A stretch of 64,000 nt of DNA from an uncultured Phycisphaerae bacterium. Lineage in GTDB: Bacteria; Planctomycetota; Phycisphaerae; UBA1845; Fen-1342. The stretch covers positions 1 to 64,000 of the forward strand of contig CALGJV010000014.1 in the NCBI GenBank assembly GCA_937928595.1, given 5' to 3'. The notes below the pieces were generated by a model. The model searched no databases. It was not told the DNA's origin and saw only the letters and a list, made by a program, of their open reading frames with translations. Below, piece by piece: positions 51,917 through 64,000 of the stretch (position 1 is its first letter; each line of letters starts with the position of its first letter). The position numbers and the translations under genes are program-made.

Positions 51917-52801
51917 TTACCTCCCGCCGGCCGCCGGCGCCGCCGCGGGCCCGGTCGTCGCAGCGGCCCGCGTCGCGGCCGGGTCCGGCTCGTAGGTCAG
52001 GATCGTGCGCCGCTCGGTGTCGATCACGTGGATGCGGTCGCGCCCGTCGATCGCGACGTCCATGTTCTTGCAGCTCAGGTCGAAATCACCGGAGCCGAAC
52101 ACGTCGAGCAATCGCCCCTCGGGCGTGTAGACCTTCACGCGTGGGTCGGCCTTCTCGGTGACGACGATGCGGCCGTCCCGGGCGACCGCGATGTTGGTCG
52201 GGTTGCAGCAGCCCGCGAAGCCGGCCGGATCGGGCCCGCGGTAGCCGCCGAAAAACCCGACGAGTTCCCCCTCGAGCGTGTAGGTCTCGACGCGGAGCTT
52301 GCCCGGATTCGGCGCGAGGACGCGCCCGGCCGCATCGAACGCCACGTCGAGGTGCCGATTGGGAACCATGAACCCGCGACCCCGGCTGGGTTTGCCGATG
52401 TCGTTGCGGAACTTGCCCCCGCGGTCGAAGCGTCGGAGGCACTTGTCGCCGACGTCCGCCGCGATGACTTCGTCACCCCGCACGGCGAGACCGGTCACGA
52501 GCCCCAGCCGCTCGCGGTCGCGCCAGAAGTCAACCAGCTTCCCGGACGGGGACAGAACGGCGACCCCGCCCTCGCCGCCCGCGTAGACCGTGCCGTCGTC
52601 GTGAACCGCGATGCACAGGGCCGGCGCGGGCAGACTCCACGTGTTCCACACGGCGCCGGCGGGGGCGAAAACCACGACGCGGCGGTCCCCGGCGGCATAC
52701 AGCCGGTCGGCGACGTCAACTGCCAGCCCGCACAGGCTGTCGGTGAACGCGGCCGGACCGGCGTCCGGACCACCCAGGCTACGCACTCTGCGGTAGGCCA
52801 T
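51917..52801 (-). CDS. NHL-repeat beta-propeller protein
   Basis: 294 residues forming one six-bladed NHL-type propeller. Repeats are visible as LCGLAVDVADRLYAAG, LCIAVHDDGTVYAGG, VTGLAVRGDEVIAAD, HLDVAFDAAGRVLAP, PTNIAVARDGRIVVTE and NMDVAIDGRDRIHVID. There is no signal peptide and no catalytic motif. It is the first gene of the NADH/NapGH redox operon, 4 bases before the ferredoxin, suggesting a structural or regulatory subunit. Confidence 0.85.
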   Translation of the reverse strand: MAYRRVRSLGGPDAGPAAFTDSLCGLAVDVADRLYAAGDRRVVVFAPAGAVWNTWSLPAPALCIAVHDDGTVYAGGEGGVAVLSPSGKLVDFWRDRERLGLVTGLAVRGDEVIAADVGDKCLRRFDRGGKFRNDIGKPSRGRGFMVPNRHLDVAFDAAGRVLAPNPGKLRVETYTLEGELVGFFGGYRGPDPAGFAGCCNPTNIAVARDGRIVVTEKADPRVKVYTPEGRLLDVFGSGDFDLSCKNMDVAIDGRDRIHVIDTERRTILTYEPDPAATRAAATTGPAAAPAAGGR

Positions 52802-52889
52802 GCGTACGGCAAACGGCTCGGCCTAAACAGTTTACAGCAAGCCGCGTGCCGGAAGAAGCGCGGAGCGCCCCCCCTCTGTGCACTTCGCC

Positions 52890-53978
52890 TCAAAGAGCTT
52901 CGAGCCGCAGTTTGAGGTCGCGGTCGTGCAGCTCGGTCAGAAACTCGTCGAGGTCGCCCTCGAGGATGCGGGGCAGGTCGTACACGTCCTTGTTGATGCG
53001 ATGATCGGTTACCCGGTTCTGCGGGAAGTTGTACGTGCGGATCCGATCGCTGCGGTCGCCGGACCCCACCATGCTCCGGCGCTCGGAGGCGATCTTCTTC
53101 GCTTGCTGCTGCTGGAAGTGCTCGTAGACTCGGGACAGGAGGACGCGGCGGGCCTTCGCGCGGTTCTTGTGCTGGCTCTTCTCGTCGCGCATCGAGACCG
53201 TGATGCCCGTCGGCAGGTGCTCGAGCTTGATCGCGCTCGAGACCTTGTTGACGTTCTGGCCGCCCGGCCCGCCCGCGCGGCTCACGTGCTCGACGACGTC
53301 CTTCTCCCAGTCGATGTCGATCGCAATGTCTTCCGGCTCGGGCAGAACCGCGACCGTCGCCGCCGACGTGTGAATGCGGCCCTGCGTCTCGGTCTTCGGC
53401 ACGCGCTGCACCCGGTGCCCGCCGGCCTCGAAGCGGTAGTGCAGGTACACCTCCTCGCCCGTGATGTTCAGGATCGCCTCACGAACGCCGCCCAGCTCCG
53501 AGGGCGAGATGGACAGCGGCTCGACCTTGAAGCCTTTGCGCGCCGCGTACGCCGTGTACATGTTGAGCAAGTCGGCCGCGAACAGGGCCGCTTCGTCGCC
53601 GCCGGTGCCCGCCCGGATCTCGAGGATGATCGAGTGGATCGACGCCTCGTCCCCCGTGACGAGCCGCTCCTGGAGCGCCTCGATCAGCCGCTGCCGCCGC
53701 GCCTCCAGCACCGGAATCTCGGCCTGCGCGAGCTGTTGCAGCTCCGGGTCCGACCCGTCCGCGACGAGCTGGTGCGACTCCGCCAGCTGCGCGCTGATCT
53801 GCTCGTACTCGCGAAACGGCTTGGCGATCTTCTCGAGTTCCCCGAGTTCACGCGACAAGCGCGTCATGAGGGCGCCGTTGGTGGCGACCTCCGGCTGGTT
53901 CATCTGGGCGGTGATCTCGTCGGCGCGCGTCACCATCGAGCGGACGCGCGTCAGCCAGGGCGGGTCCTGGAGCGGCAT
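52890..53978 (-). CDS. prfA: Peptide chain release factor 1
   Basis: 362 residues, usual length. The catalytic GGQ is in RAGGPGGQNVNKVSSAIKL, with RAGTGGDEAALFAADL and the C-terminal YNFPQNRVTDHRI. The stop-codon recognition region is consistent with PrfA (UAA/UAG) rather than PrfB, and no programmed frameshift is needed. It lies downstream of rpmE on the same strand, as in many bacteria. Confidence 0.96.
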   Translation of the reverse strand: MPLQDPPWLTRVRSMVTRADEITAQMNQPEVATNGALMTRLSRELGELEKIAKPFREYEQISAQLAESHQLVADGSDPELQQLAQAEIPVLEARRQRLIEALQERLVTGDEASIHSIILEIRAGTGGDEAALFAADLLNMYTAYAARKGFKVEPLSISPSELGGVREAILNITGEEVYLHYRFEAGGHRVQRVPKTETQGRIHTSAATVAVLPEPEDIAIDIDWEKDVVEHVSRAGGPGGQNVNKVSSAIKLEHLPTGITVSMRDEKSQHKNRAKARRVLLSRVYEHFQQQQAKKIASERRSMVGSGDRSDRIRTYNFPQNRVTDHRINKDVYDLPRILEGDLDEFLTELHDRDLKLRLEAL

Positions 53979-54068
53979 GGCGGGTCCTTCCGCGAAGCCG
54001 GCGAGGCGGGGACGTCCGAACCGGCGGGCGGGCGTCGGTCGACCGGCGGCCGCACGCGGGCCCCCGGC

Positions 54069-54299
54069 CTACTTGGCGTCCGCACCCTTCTTCGCGAAGT
54101 ACTGGCTGCCGAACTTCTTCTGGAACCGCTCGACGCGGCCCGCGGCGTCCACGAACTTCTGCTTGCCCGTGTAGAACGGGTGGCACGCGCTGCAAATATC
54201 GACCTTGATCTCGTCGACCGTCGCCCGCGTCTTGAACGTGTTCCCGCAGGCGCAATGCACCTGCACCTCTTTGTACGGCGGATGGATGTCGGGCTTCAT
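54069..54299 (-). CDS. rpmE: 50S ribosomal protein L31, zinc type
   Basis: 76 residues. The opening [20 protein letters not shown] and the second pair [16 protein letters not shown] give four zinc-binding cysteines, so this is the C+ form of L31. The start has AAAGGAA upstream. The gene precedes prfA by about 90 bases. Confidence 0.96.
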   Translation of the reverse strand: MKPDIHPPYKEVQVHCACGNTFKTRATVDEIKVDICSACHPFYTGKQKFVDAAGRVERFQKKFGSQYFAKKGADAK

Positions 54300-54544
54300 C
54301 GCGCAGTTCCTTTCCCGCGGCGCTCCGACCGGGGCCGCCGCGTCACGGCAGAGCCCCGTATTATGCCTTGAAAGACCCGATAGGGCAACGCGGCCGGCCT
54401 CCTCCGGCCGCCCGGATTTTTCCGGACGTGCCGCCGCCCCGGCGGCGCAGGGCACCCTCATGGCGGCGGGTGACCGACCCTGCCGGCCCGCTTGCGTCCT
54501 CAGTCCTTCAGGTCCCCCATCCCTCACTCCCGGGTCTGCGTCCG

Positions 54545-58396
<3,852 letters not shown>

Positions 58397-58458
58397 CGCA
58401 CAGCCGGCGGCCGAACGGGCCGCCGTCCCCACGCCACGGCCTGGCACGCCGGCAACGG

Positions 58459-58487
58459 AGTATACCTAACAAACAACGAACAAGCAA
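58459..58487 (-). promoter_or_regulatory. Promoter of dnaE2
   Basis: TTGCTT, a 17-base spacer and TATACT lie just outside the proposed coding start. A transcript starting 6-7 bases downstream would have a leader of about 55 bases to the ATG or only about 5 to the upstream GTG. The divergent 253-base gap to motA shows nothing else convincing. Confidence 0.55.
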
Positions 58488-58700
58488 GCGTTCACATAGA
58501 GGTGAGGCGGTTGCGGCCGCCGTGCCGGCGCAAGTCCTGCGGGCGGCGACGCGGACCCGCCCCGAGTCCGCGCCACCGCCCCCAACCCGTCAACTTACGC
58601 CCCCCGCCCGGCGAGTCGATACCTCCAGCACGGGCAGCTGCGGAGCCGCGCCGCACCGGACGCAGGCCCGACGGTTGTGACCGAGACGACCCGGAAGCGT

Positions 58701-59483
58701 ATGGACCTGGCCACCATTATCGGCTACCTGGCGACGATCGGGCTGTGCCTCAGCGCGATCATGATGGGTTCGACGCTGTCCACGTTCTGGGACACGCCGT
58801 CCGCGGTCCTGGTGTTCGGCGGCGCCGTCACCGCCACGTTCATGTCGCTGCCGCTGGGGAAGTTCCTGCGGGTCGGCAAGGTCGCGACCAAGGTGGTCCT
58901 GTGCAAGGCCCCGGATCCCGTGACCAACGTGGTGGCGCTGGTGAAGCTGGCGGAGGTCGCGCGCCGCGAGGGCATCCTCAGCCTCGAGAATCACCTGGCC
59001 AACGGCGAGTTCGACGACTTCCTCGTGCGCGGGCTGCGGATGGCAATCGACGGGCAGGACCCGAGCATCATCCAGAGCGCGATGGAGAAGGAAGTCGAGG
59101 CCATGCTCGAGCGGCACGGCACCGGCAAGCTGATCTTCGACTCGCTCGGCAAGTACGCGCCCGCGTTCGGCATGCTCGGCACGATCATCGGTCTGGTCGT
59201 CATGCTGAAGAACATGAACGACCCCGCGGCCATCGGCCCCGGCATGGCCCTCGCCCTGATCACGACCTTCTACGGCTCGTTCCTGCTCAACACGCTGTTC
59301 GGGCCGATCGCGGACAAGCTCGTGCTGCGCAGCAACGAGGAAGCCGCTCTGAAAGCCCTCATCATCGACGGCGTCATGAGCATCCAGAGCGGCGACAACC
59401 CGCGCATCGTCCAGCAGAAGCTCATGGCCACGCTCGACCGACACCAGCGGGCGCGCGTGGAAGCCCTGCTGCAGAAAGGCTGA
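58701..59483 (+). CDS. motA: Flagellar motor stator protein MotA
   Basis: 260 residues from MDLATIIGYLATIG. Four membrane segments lie in the pattern of MotA, with VFGGAVTATFMSLPL, the cytoplasmic loop containing LENHLANGEFDDFLVRGLRMAIDG, and the conserved GKYAPAFGMLGTIIGLVVML and PGMALALITTFYGSFLLNTLF. The start has GGAAG 5 bases upstream; a GTG eight codons earlier is possible. With MotB it forms the proton-driven stator. Confidence 0.92.
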   Translation: MDLATIIGYLATIGLCLSAIMMGSTLSTFWDTPSAVLVFGGAVTATFMSLPLGKFLRVGKVATKVVLCKAPDPVTNVVALVKLAEVARREGILSLENHLANGEFDDFLVRGLRMAIDGQDPSIIQSAMEKEVEAMLERHGTGKLIFDSLGKYAPAFGMLGTIIGLVVMLKNMNDPAAIGPGMALALITTFYGSFLLNTLFGPIADKLVLRSNEEAALKALIIDGVMSIQSGDNPRIVQQKLMATLDRHQRARVEALLQKG

Positions 59484-59516
59484 TACGTCGCGCAGCGCTG
59501 CGCCGCGGAGTCTGTC

Positions 59517-60269
59517 GTGGCCATCAAGAAGAAGGAAACGCCCGCGCCCTCCTGCCCGATGTGGCTCGCCACGTACGGCGACCTCGTGACCAACATGCTC
59601 GTGTTCTTCGTGCTCCTCGTCTCCATGAGCGAGATCAAGACCGACGACACGCGCTGGCTGGACGTGCTGCGCTCCCTCCAGGAGGCCTTCGGCTACGTCG
59701 GCGGCGTCAAGTCCTTCCCGCTCGACCCCGAACTCCAGGTCAAGAACGCCGACCTCGGCGAGGTCGTCGTGATCCCCATCAAGCCCCAGGAGTGGGCCCA
59801 GTCCCCCGATCGCGGCGCCCGCGGCCAAAAGAGCCGCGTGCAGGCGCTCCGCCGCGCCGACTACTACAGCACCGGCGGAAAGTACTACTTCACCCCCCTG
59901 TCCGCCACGCTCGCCCCGGACGTCGCGGAGCGCATTGCCGAGTACGCGCAGCAACTGCGCGGGCACGCCAACCAGATCGAGGTCCGCGGTCATTGCGACC
60001 GGCGGCCCACCGACGGCTCTCCGTATCCGGACCACACGGCCCTGGCGTTCGCGCGGGCGCGGGCCGTCGCGGACGCGCTGGTCGCGGCCGGCGTCGAGCG
60101 CGAGCGGATCGTCGTCGTCGCGGCCGGCACGCACGAGCCGATGGTCGCCGCGGCGTACACCCCCGCGCAGCGCAGCGAGAACGACGTCGTCGAAGTGCTC
60201 CAGATCGACCGGCGCATCGACGAGTTCGTCAACCCCGAGCCGGCAAGCCCGCCGCCAACGGCACCGTGA
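59517..60269 (+). CDS. motB: Flagellar motor protein MotB
   Basis: 250 residues. A single N-terminal membrane helix follows the family's WLATYGDLVTNMLVFFVLLV, where the Asp is the proton-binding residue, and a C-terminal OmpA/MotB peptidoglycan-binding domain has IEVRGHCDRRPTDG and FARARAVADALVAAGV. GGAG precedes the GTG start. Its last 41 bases overlap the end of the convergent aminotransferase gene. Confidence 0.92.
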   Translation: MAIKKKETPAPSCPMWLATYGDLVTNMLVFFVLLVSMSEIKTDDTRWLDVLRSLQEAFGYVGGVKSFPLDPELQVKNADLGEVVVIPIKPQEWAQSPDRGARGQKSRVQALRRADYYSTGGKYYFTPLSATLAPDVAERIAEYAQQLRGHANQIEVRGHCDRRPTDGSPYPDHTALAFARARAVADALVAAGVERERIVVVAAGTHEPMVAAAYTPAQRSENDVVEVLQIDRRIDEFVNPEPASPPPTAP

Positions 60270-61452
60270 CCCCGCCGCGACGCCGGCCGTCCGACCGCCC
60301 CGGCCCGTCGCCCCCGCAGCTCACCGTCTCGGCCACCGCCGCCGTCACCCGATCCACCTGCGTCTCGCTCAAGCCCGGATAAAGGGGCAGCGTCACCGTG
60401 CGGTCGCCGATGCTTTCCGCGACCGGCAGCGTACCGCGCGTGTAGCCCAGCGCGCGGCGGTAGTACTCGAGCAGATGCACGGCGCGGTAGTTCACCGCCA
60501 CGCCGACGCCGCGGTCCTGAAGACCCGCCAGCACGTCGTCACGCCGGCCCGGCGGCACCCAGATCGTGAACAGGTGGCGGGCGGAGGCGTCCCGGGCGAT
60601 CACGCGTGGAAACGTCACGCCCGGAACGTTCGTCAGGCCGGCCTCGTAACGCTCCGCCAGCAGTTGTCGCCGCCGCCAGCGCTCGTCGAGCCGCCGCACC
60701 TGCGGCACCAGCAGGGCCGCGCGAATGTTGTCGAGGTTGTACTTCCAGCCCCACTGCGGCATGTCCCAGTGCCGGTAGCGGTGCCCGAAGCGCTCGTACG
60801 CCGACGTCGTCATCCCGTGCAGCGCCAGGCGCCGCACCCGCGCCACCAGGTCCGGGTCGCGCGCCGCCAGCGCCCCGCCTTCGCCGCAAGTGATGTTCTT
60901 CGTGGCGTAGAACGAGAAACAGGCGCAGTCCCCGTGCGACCCCGGCCGCACGCCGGCGTGCCGCGCCTCCAAGCAATGGGCGCTGTCCTCGATCAGCTTC
61001 AGCCCGTGCCGATCGGCCAGCGCCCGCAACCCGATCATGTCGCAGAGCTGGCCGTACAGATGCACCGGAATGATCGCCCGCGTCTGCGCCGTCACGTGCC
61101 GCGCGACCGTCTGCGGCGTCAGCAGCGCCGTCACGGGATCGACGTCGGCGAAAACCGGCCGGGCCCCCGCCATCAGCACCGCGTTGGCCGTGGCCGTGAA
61201 GGTCATCGCGGGAACGATCACTTCGTCGCCCGGTTGGATGCCCAGCGCGAGCAGCGCCAGGTGCAGCGCCGCCGTGCACGAGTCGAGGCAGACCACCTCC
61301 GGCAGACCGAGGTACTCCGCGAGCGCCCGCTCGGCGGCCGCCGTCGCCGCGCCGGTGGTCAGGATCGGCTCGTCGAGCGCGGCCAGGACCGCGGCCTTCT
61401 CCTCCTCGCCCAGATGATGCCGGTAGAACTCGATCCGCGGCTGCTCGGACAT
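60229..61452 (-). CDS. DegT/DnrJ/EryC1-family sugar aminotransferase
   Basis: 407 residues. Features include LGLPEVVCLDSCTAALHLALLALG, PGDEVIVPAMTFTATANAVLMAGA, the PLP-phosphate region EDSAHCLEARHAG and the PLP lysine in CFSFYATKNITCGEGGALA. It would aminate a nucleotide-linked keto-sugar for surface polysaccharide or flagellin glycan. The last ~25 residues are a low-complexity tail overlapping motB. Confidence 0.9.
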   Translation of the reverse strand: MSEQPRIEFYRHHLGEEEKAAVLAALDEPILTTGAATAAAERALAEYLGLPEVVCLDSCTAALHLALLALGIQPGDEVIVPAMTFTATANAVLMAGARPVFADVDPVTALLTPQTVARHVTAQTRAIIPVHLYGQLCDMIGLRALADRHGLKLIEDSAHCLEARHAGVRPGSHGDCACFSFYATKNITCGEGGALAARDPDLVARVRRLALHGMTTSAYERFGHRYRHWDMPQWGWKYNLDNIRAALLVPQVRRLDERWRRRQLLAERYEAGLTNVPGVTFPRVIARDASARHLFTIWVPPGRRDDVLAGLQDRGVGVAVNYRAVHLLEYYRRALGYTRGTLPVAESIGDRTVTLPLYPGLSETQVDRVTAAVAETVSCGGDGPGRSDGRRRGGVTVPLAAGLPARG

Positions 61453-61728
61453 CGAAACGCTCCCAGGTCGGCAGACACGGCGCGCCGCCGGCGACGGACC
61501 CCGCTGCTGCCGCCCGTCCTATCGGCCCCCGGCGGCACCCCGCCGCACGCCGCCCGAACGTCCGGCGCCCGCGCGGGCGGGCGCGGGGCACCGTTCCGGG
61601 GTAAGGCCCGACGCCGCGCGCGGCCGATAACACATGCGGAAGCCGGCGCGCCCCGGCCCCGTGGGAGCGGAGCGCCACAACGAGTCTCCGGCGTCGGTTG
61701 CCCTCACCGGCGCCTCCGGATCGGCCCC

Positions 61729-62451
61729 ATGAAGCGTCGCATCGCGATCCTCCAGCCCGGGTATCTGCCGTGGCTCGGATACTTCGACCAGCTCGCGCGC
61801 GTGGACCTGTTCGTGCACTACGACGACGTGCAGTACACGCGGCGCGACTGGCGGAATCGCAACCGGATCAAGGGCCCCGCGGGGCCGCAATGGCTGACCG
61901 TCCCGGTCGCCGTCAAGGGTCGCTACGACGTGCTCATCCGCGACGTGCCGATCGCCGACGCCGACTGGACGCGCTTGCACCTCGCGACGCTCCGGCACTG
62001 CTACGCCCGCGCGCCCCACTTCGATCTCGTGTATCCGCGTCTGGAAGCCTGGCTGACCCGGCCGTGGGAGCGGTTGGCCGACCTATGTATCGCCGGCGTC
62101 GAGCTGCTCGCCGGGCTGCTGGGCATCGCCACGCCGACGGTGCGCTCATCGACGATCCCCGGCTGCGACGGACTGCACAAGACGGACCGGCTCCTCGCCG
62201 TCTGCCGCGCGCTCGGCGCGACGGACTACCTCTCCGGCGCGGCGGCCCGCGATTATCTTGACGTGGCCGCGTTCGAACGGGCGGGAATCGCGGTCGCTTT
62301 TCAGGATTACGCCCACCCGGTCTACCCGCAGCTCTGGGGCAAGTTCGTTTCCCACCTGTCGGTGGTTGACCTGCTCATGAACGTCGGCCCGGACGCCCGC
62401 GCCCTGCTTACGGGCACGGCGACGCCGACCACGGAGGTACTCGTCGGATGA
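61729..62451 (+). CDS. WbqC-family protein
   Basis: 240 residues. The opening RIAILQPGYLPWLGYFDQLARVDLFV and DDVQYTRRDWRNRNRIKGPAG are the WbqC signature; later LSGAAARDYLDVAAFERAGI and YPQLWGKFVSHLSVVDLLMNVG fit as well. These proteins occur in O-antigen and capsule clusters, where they are thought to catalyse N-acylation or a related transfer, but the reaction is not firmly known. It starts a three-gene plus-strand operon and overlaps the next gene by 4 bases. Confidence 0.9.
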   Translation: MKRRIAILQPGYLPWLGYFDQLARVDLFVHYDDVQYTRRDWRNRNRIKGPAGPQWLTVPVAVKGRYDVLIRDVPIADADWTRLHLATLRHCYARAPHFDLVYPRLEAWLTRPWERLADLCIAGVELLAGLLGIATPTVRSSTIPGCDGLHKTDRLLAVCRALGATDYLSGAAARDYLDVAAFERAGIAVAFQDYAHPVYPQLWGKFVSHLSVVDLLMNVGPDARALLTGTATPTTEVLVG

Positions 62452-63095
62452 ACACGCCGGTCTGCGATCCCGCAGCGCCCCCGGATATCGTGCGCCCGGT
62501 CGCCGACTACTATGCCGGCCGCCTGCGGGAGCATGGTCCCACGCCGCGCGGCGTCGATTGGAACTCGACCGCGGCGCAGGAGATCCGCTTCGAGCAGGTC
62601 CTGCGGATCTGCGACCTGCGCAGCCCGTTCACGTTGCTGGACTACGGCTGCGGGTACGCGGCGCTCTACGACTACCTCGCCGCGCGCAACATCGCCTGCC
62701 GCTACGTCGGCTACGACATCGCGGACGACATGATCGCGGCGGCCCGGCAGAGGCACCCGGACCTGCCGCCCGAGGCGCTGACGACCGACGCGGCCGCCCT
62801 GCGCCCGTGCGACTACGTCGTGTGCAGCGGCCTGTTCAACGTGCGGCTGGCGATCGACCCCGCCCGCTGGGAGGCGTACGTGCTGGCCACGATCGATCGG
62901 TTGGCGGCCCTGGCGTTGCGCGGCTTCGCGTTCAATGCGCTGACGCGCTACTCCGACCCGGAGAAGCGCCGCGCCGACCTGCACTACAGCGACCCGGCGG
63001 CGCTGTTCGACTACTGCCAGCGGCGGCACGCGCGCAACGTCGCGCTGCTGCACGACTACGACCTGTACGAGTTCACGATCCTGGTGCGCAAGTAA
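62448..63095 (+). CDS. SAM-dependent methyltransferase
   Basis: 215 residues. Motif I of class I methyltransferases is seen in FTLLDYGCGYAALYDYLA, followed by YVGYDIADDMIAAARQRHPD and the post-II region CDYVVCSGLFNVRL. The acceptor is unknown; by context it may methylate a sugar or its nucleotide. The start overlaps the WbqC stop (ATGA). Confidence 0.87.
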   Translation: MNTPVCDPAAPPDIVRPVADYYAGRLREHGPTPRGVDWNSTAAQEIRFEQVLRICDLRSPFTLLDYGCGYAALYDYLAARNIACRYVGYDIADDMIAAARQRHPDLPPEALTTDAAALRPCDYVVCSGLFNVRLAIDPARWEAYVLATIDRLAALALRGFAFNALTRYSDPEKRRADLHYSDPAALFDYCQRRHARNVALLHDYDLYEFTILVRK

Positions 63096-63107
63096 CGGGA
63101 ACCGGCG

Positions 63108-63767
63108 GTGGCACGTCTCGTCATCTACGGCACCGGCGTCGTCGGGCGGCTGGCCTTTCACTACTTCTCGCACGACACCCCGCACGTGGTGGTCGCGTTC
63201 GCGGTTGATGCCGCGCACCTCCGCGCGGACACCTGGTGCGGCCGGCCGGTCGTCCCGGCCGAGGAGCTCCCGCAGCGCTATCCGCCGGAGACGCACCGCC
63301 TCTTCGTGGCCCTGGGGTACGCCCGCATGAACAGCGTGCGGGCCGCGAAGTACGCCGCGTTCCGCGGCCTGGGCTACCAGCTCGTGAGCTATGTCAGCAG
63401 CAAGGCGCTCTGGCTGGCCGAGGAGCCGCCGGGCGACAACGCCTTCGTGCTGGAGGGCGTGATCGTCCAGCCGTCCGTGCGGGTCGGGGCCGACGTGACG
63501 CTGTGGACCGGCGCGTGCCTCAGCCATGACACCCACGTTGAGGACCACGTCTTCATCGGGCCGCGGGCGGCCGTGGCCGGCCGGGTGCGCATCGGTGCGG
63601 AGAGCTTCCTCGGCGTCGGGGCGCTCGTACGGGACAACGTGACCCTCGGCCCGCGCACGCTGGTCGGCGCGGGCGCCGTGATCACGGCCGACACCCCGCC
63701 GGGCTCCGTGTACGCCGCCCCCCGGGCGGTGCGCCTGGCGCGCACGAGCGACGAGGTGACGCTCTGA
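63108..63767 (+). CDS. Left-handed-helix acetyltransferase, PglD/NeuD-like
   Basis: 219 residues. An N-terminal Rossmann-like part (RLVIYGTGVVGRLAF) is followed by hexapeptide repeats from about residue 115 (VIVQPSVRVGADVTLWTGACLSHDTHVEDHVFIGPRA, then GRVRIGAESFLGVGALVRDNVTLG) forming a left-handed beta-helix that binds acetyl-CoA. It would acetylate an amino-sugar such as that made by the DegT-type aminotransferase nearby. It starts at GTG. Confidence 0.88.
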   Translation: MARLVIYGTGVVGRLAFHYFSHDTPHVVVAFAVDAAHLRADTWCGRPVVPAEELPQRYPPETHRLFVALGYARMNSVRAAKYAAFRGLGYQLVSYVSSKALWLAEEPPGDNAFVLEGVIVQPSVRVGADVTLWTGACLSHDTHVEDHVFIGPRAAVAGRVRIGAESFLGVGALVRDNVTLGPRTLVGAGAVITADTPPGSVYAAPRAVRLARTSDEVTL

Positions 63768-63779
63768 TCGAGCGCTGCG

Positions 63780-64000
63780 TCAGGGGCCCTGTGCCGGGGG
63801 CGGGACCGCCGGTTGCGTCGCGGCGGGCGCGGTCGCCGGCGGGGCCTCCGCAGCCTGCACCGCGCTGCCGAACGGTCCCCGGTACGGGTTCTCGTAGACC
63901 AGCCCGTAGTCCGGCCGCGGATCGAGCAAGAAGTCCAGCCACTCGAGCACCGCCCGGTAGCCGGGGTCCCCGGTGTCGCGGAACATCGGCTTGAATGCGG
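63780..64000 (-). CDS. C-terminal end of a hypothetical protein, start outside window
   Basis: The visible ~73 residues include MFRDTGDPGYRAVLEWLDFLLDPRPDYGLVYENPYRG, then an Ala/Pro/Thr-rich low-complexity tail. The frame stays open to the window edge, so the gene continues beyond it. No domain can be assigned. Confidence 0.5.
   Translation of the reverse strand, partial: AFKPMFRDTGDPGYRAVLEWLDFLLDPRPDYGLVYENPYRGPFGSAVQAAEAPPATAPAATQPAVPPPAQGP

Overview
The window is a GC-rich bacterial chromosome segment with short intergenic gaps, many 1-20 base gene overlaps and ordinary Shine-Dalgarno sites. The gene set suggests a free-living member of the Planctomycetota or a close relative: a planctomycete-style tyrosine recombinase, a DUF58/transglutaminase/MoxR envelope operon, a MOT1-type molybdate transporter, error-prone DnaE2, SelB, MotAB and several large redox complexes. 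No rRNA or 16S fragment is present, so the phylum is an inference from gene content.

Layout. (a) 1-1.65 kb: remnant of an integrated element, with a minus-strand run of small ORFs, the 3' half of a tRNA-Gly(CCC), a perfect 24-base palindrome and a tyrosine recombinase that stops just after the first catalytic Arg. (b) 1.7-13.8 kb: a minus-strand operon of more than 11 kb. An Rrf2 regulator leads, followed by a tri-haem lipoprotein cytochrome, an exported molybdopterin oxidoreductase, its four-cluster Fe-S subunit, a TorD-type chaperone, and the cofactor genes moaA, MOSC, mobA, a molybdate permease, moeA, moaC and a MOSC-MogA fusion; a single-domain response regulator lies at the end. (c) 14.0-20.6 kb, plus strand: Fur-family regulator, DUF58, TgpA-like transglutaminase with its catalytic Cys replaced by Ala, MoxR ATPase and a permease. 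(d) 20.9-30.6 kb: UbiB-family kinase pair, a Cys-rich exported protein, a decayed pseudogene, a sugar-type binding lipoprotein, rarA, 5-formyl-THF cyclo-ligase, nadB and a TerC protein. (e) 30.6-46.8 kb: membrane glycosyltransferase, MFS exporter, selB, a noncoding stretch with a strong candidate small RNA, DedA, HIT protein, esterase, lysine aminotransferase, HtrA, priA, a GGDEF response regulator and surE. (f) 46.8-52.8 kb: a five-gene redox operon joining an NADH-oxidising flavoprotein module to a NapGH-type membrane Fe-S module. (g) 52.9-58.4 kb: prfA, rpmE and dnaE2, the last interrupted in frame by a 504-bp element with terminal inverted repeats that encodes a four-helix-bundle (23S IVP-type) protein. 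(h) 58.7-64 kb: motAB, then surface-glycan genes.

The most unusual items are the in-frame IVP element inside dnaE2, the NADH/NapGH redox operon, the candidate small RNA beside selB, the pseudo-transglutaminase, and the tRNA-Gly fragment beside a truncated integrase. All calls come from reading the sequence and recalled family knowledge; no database search was run.
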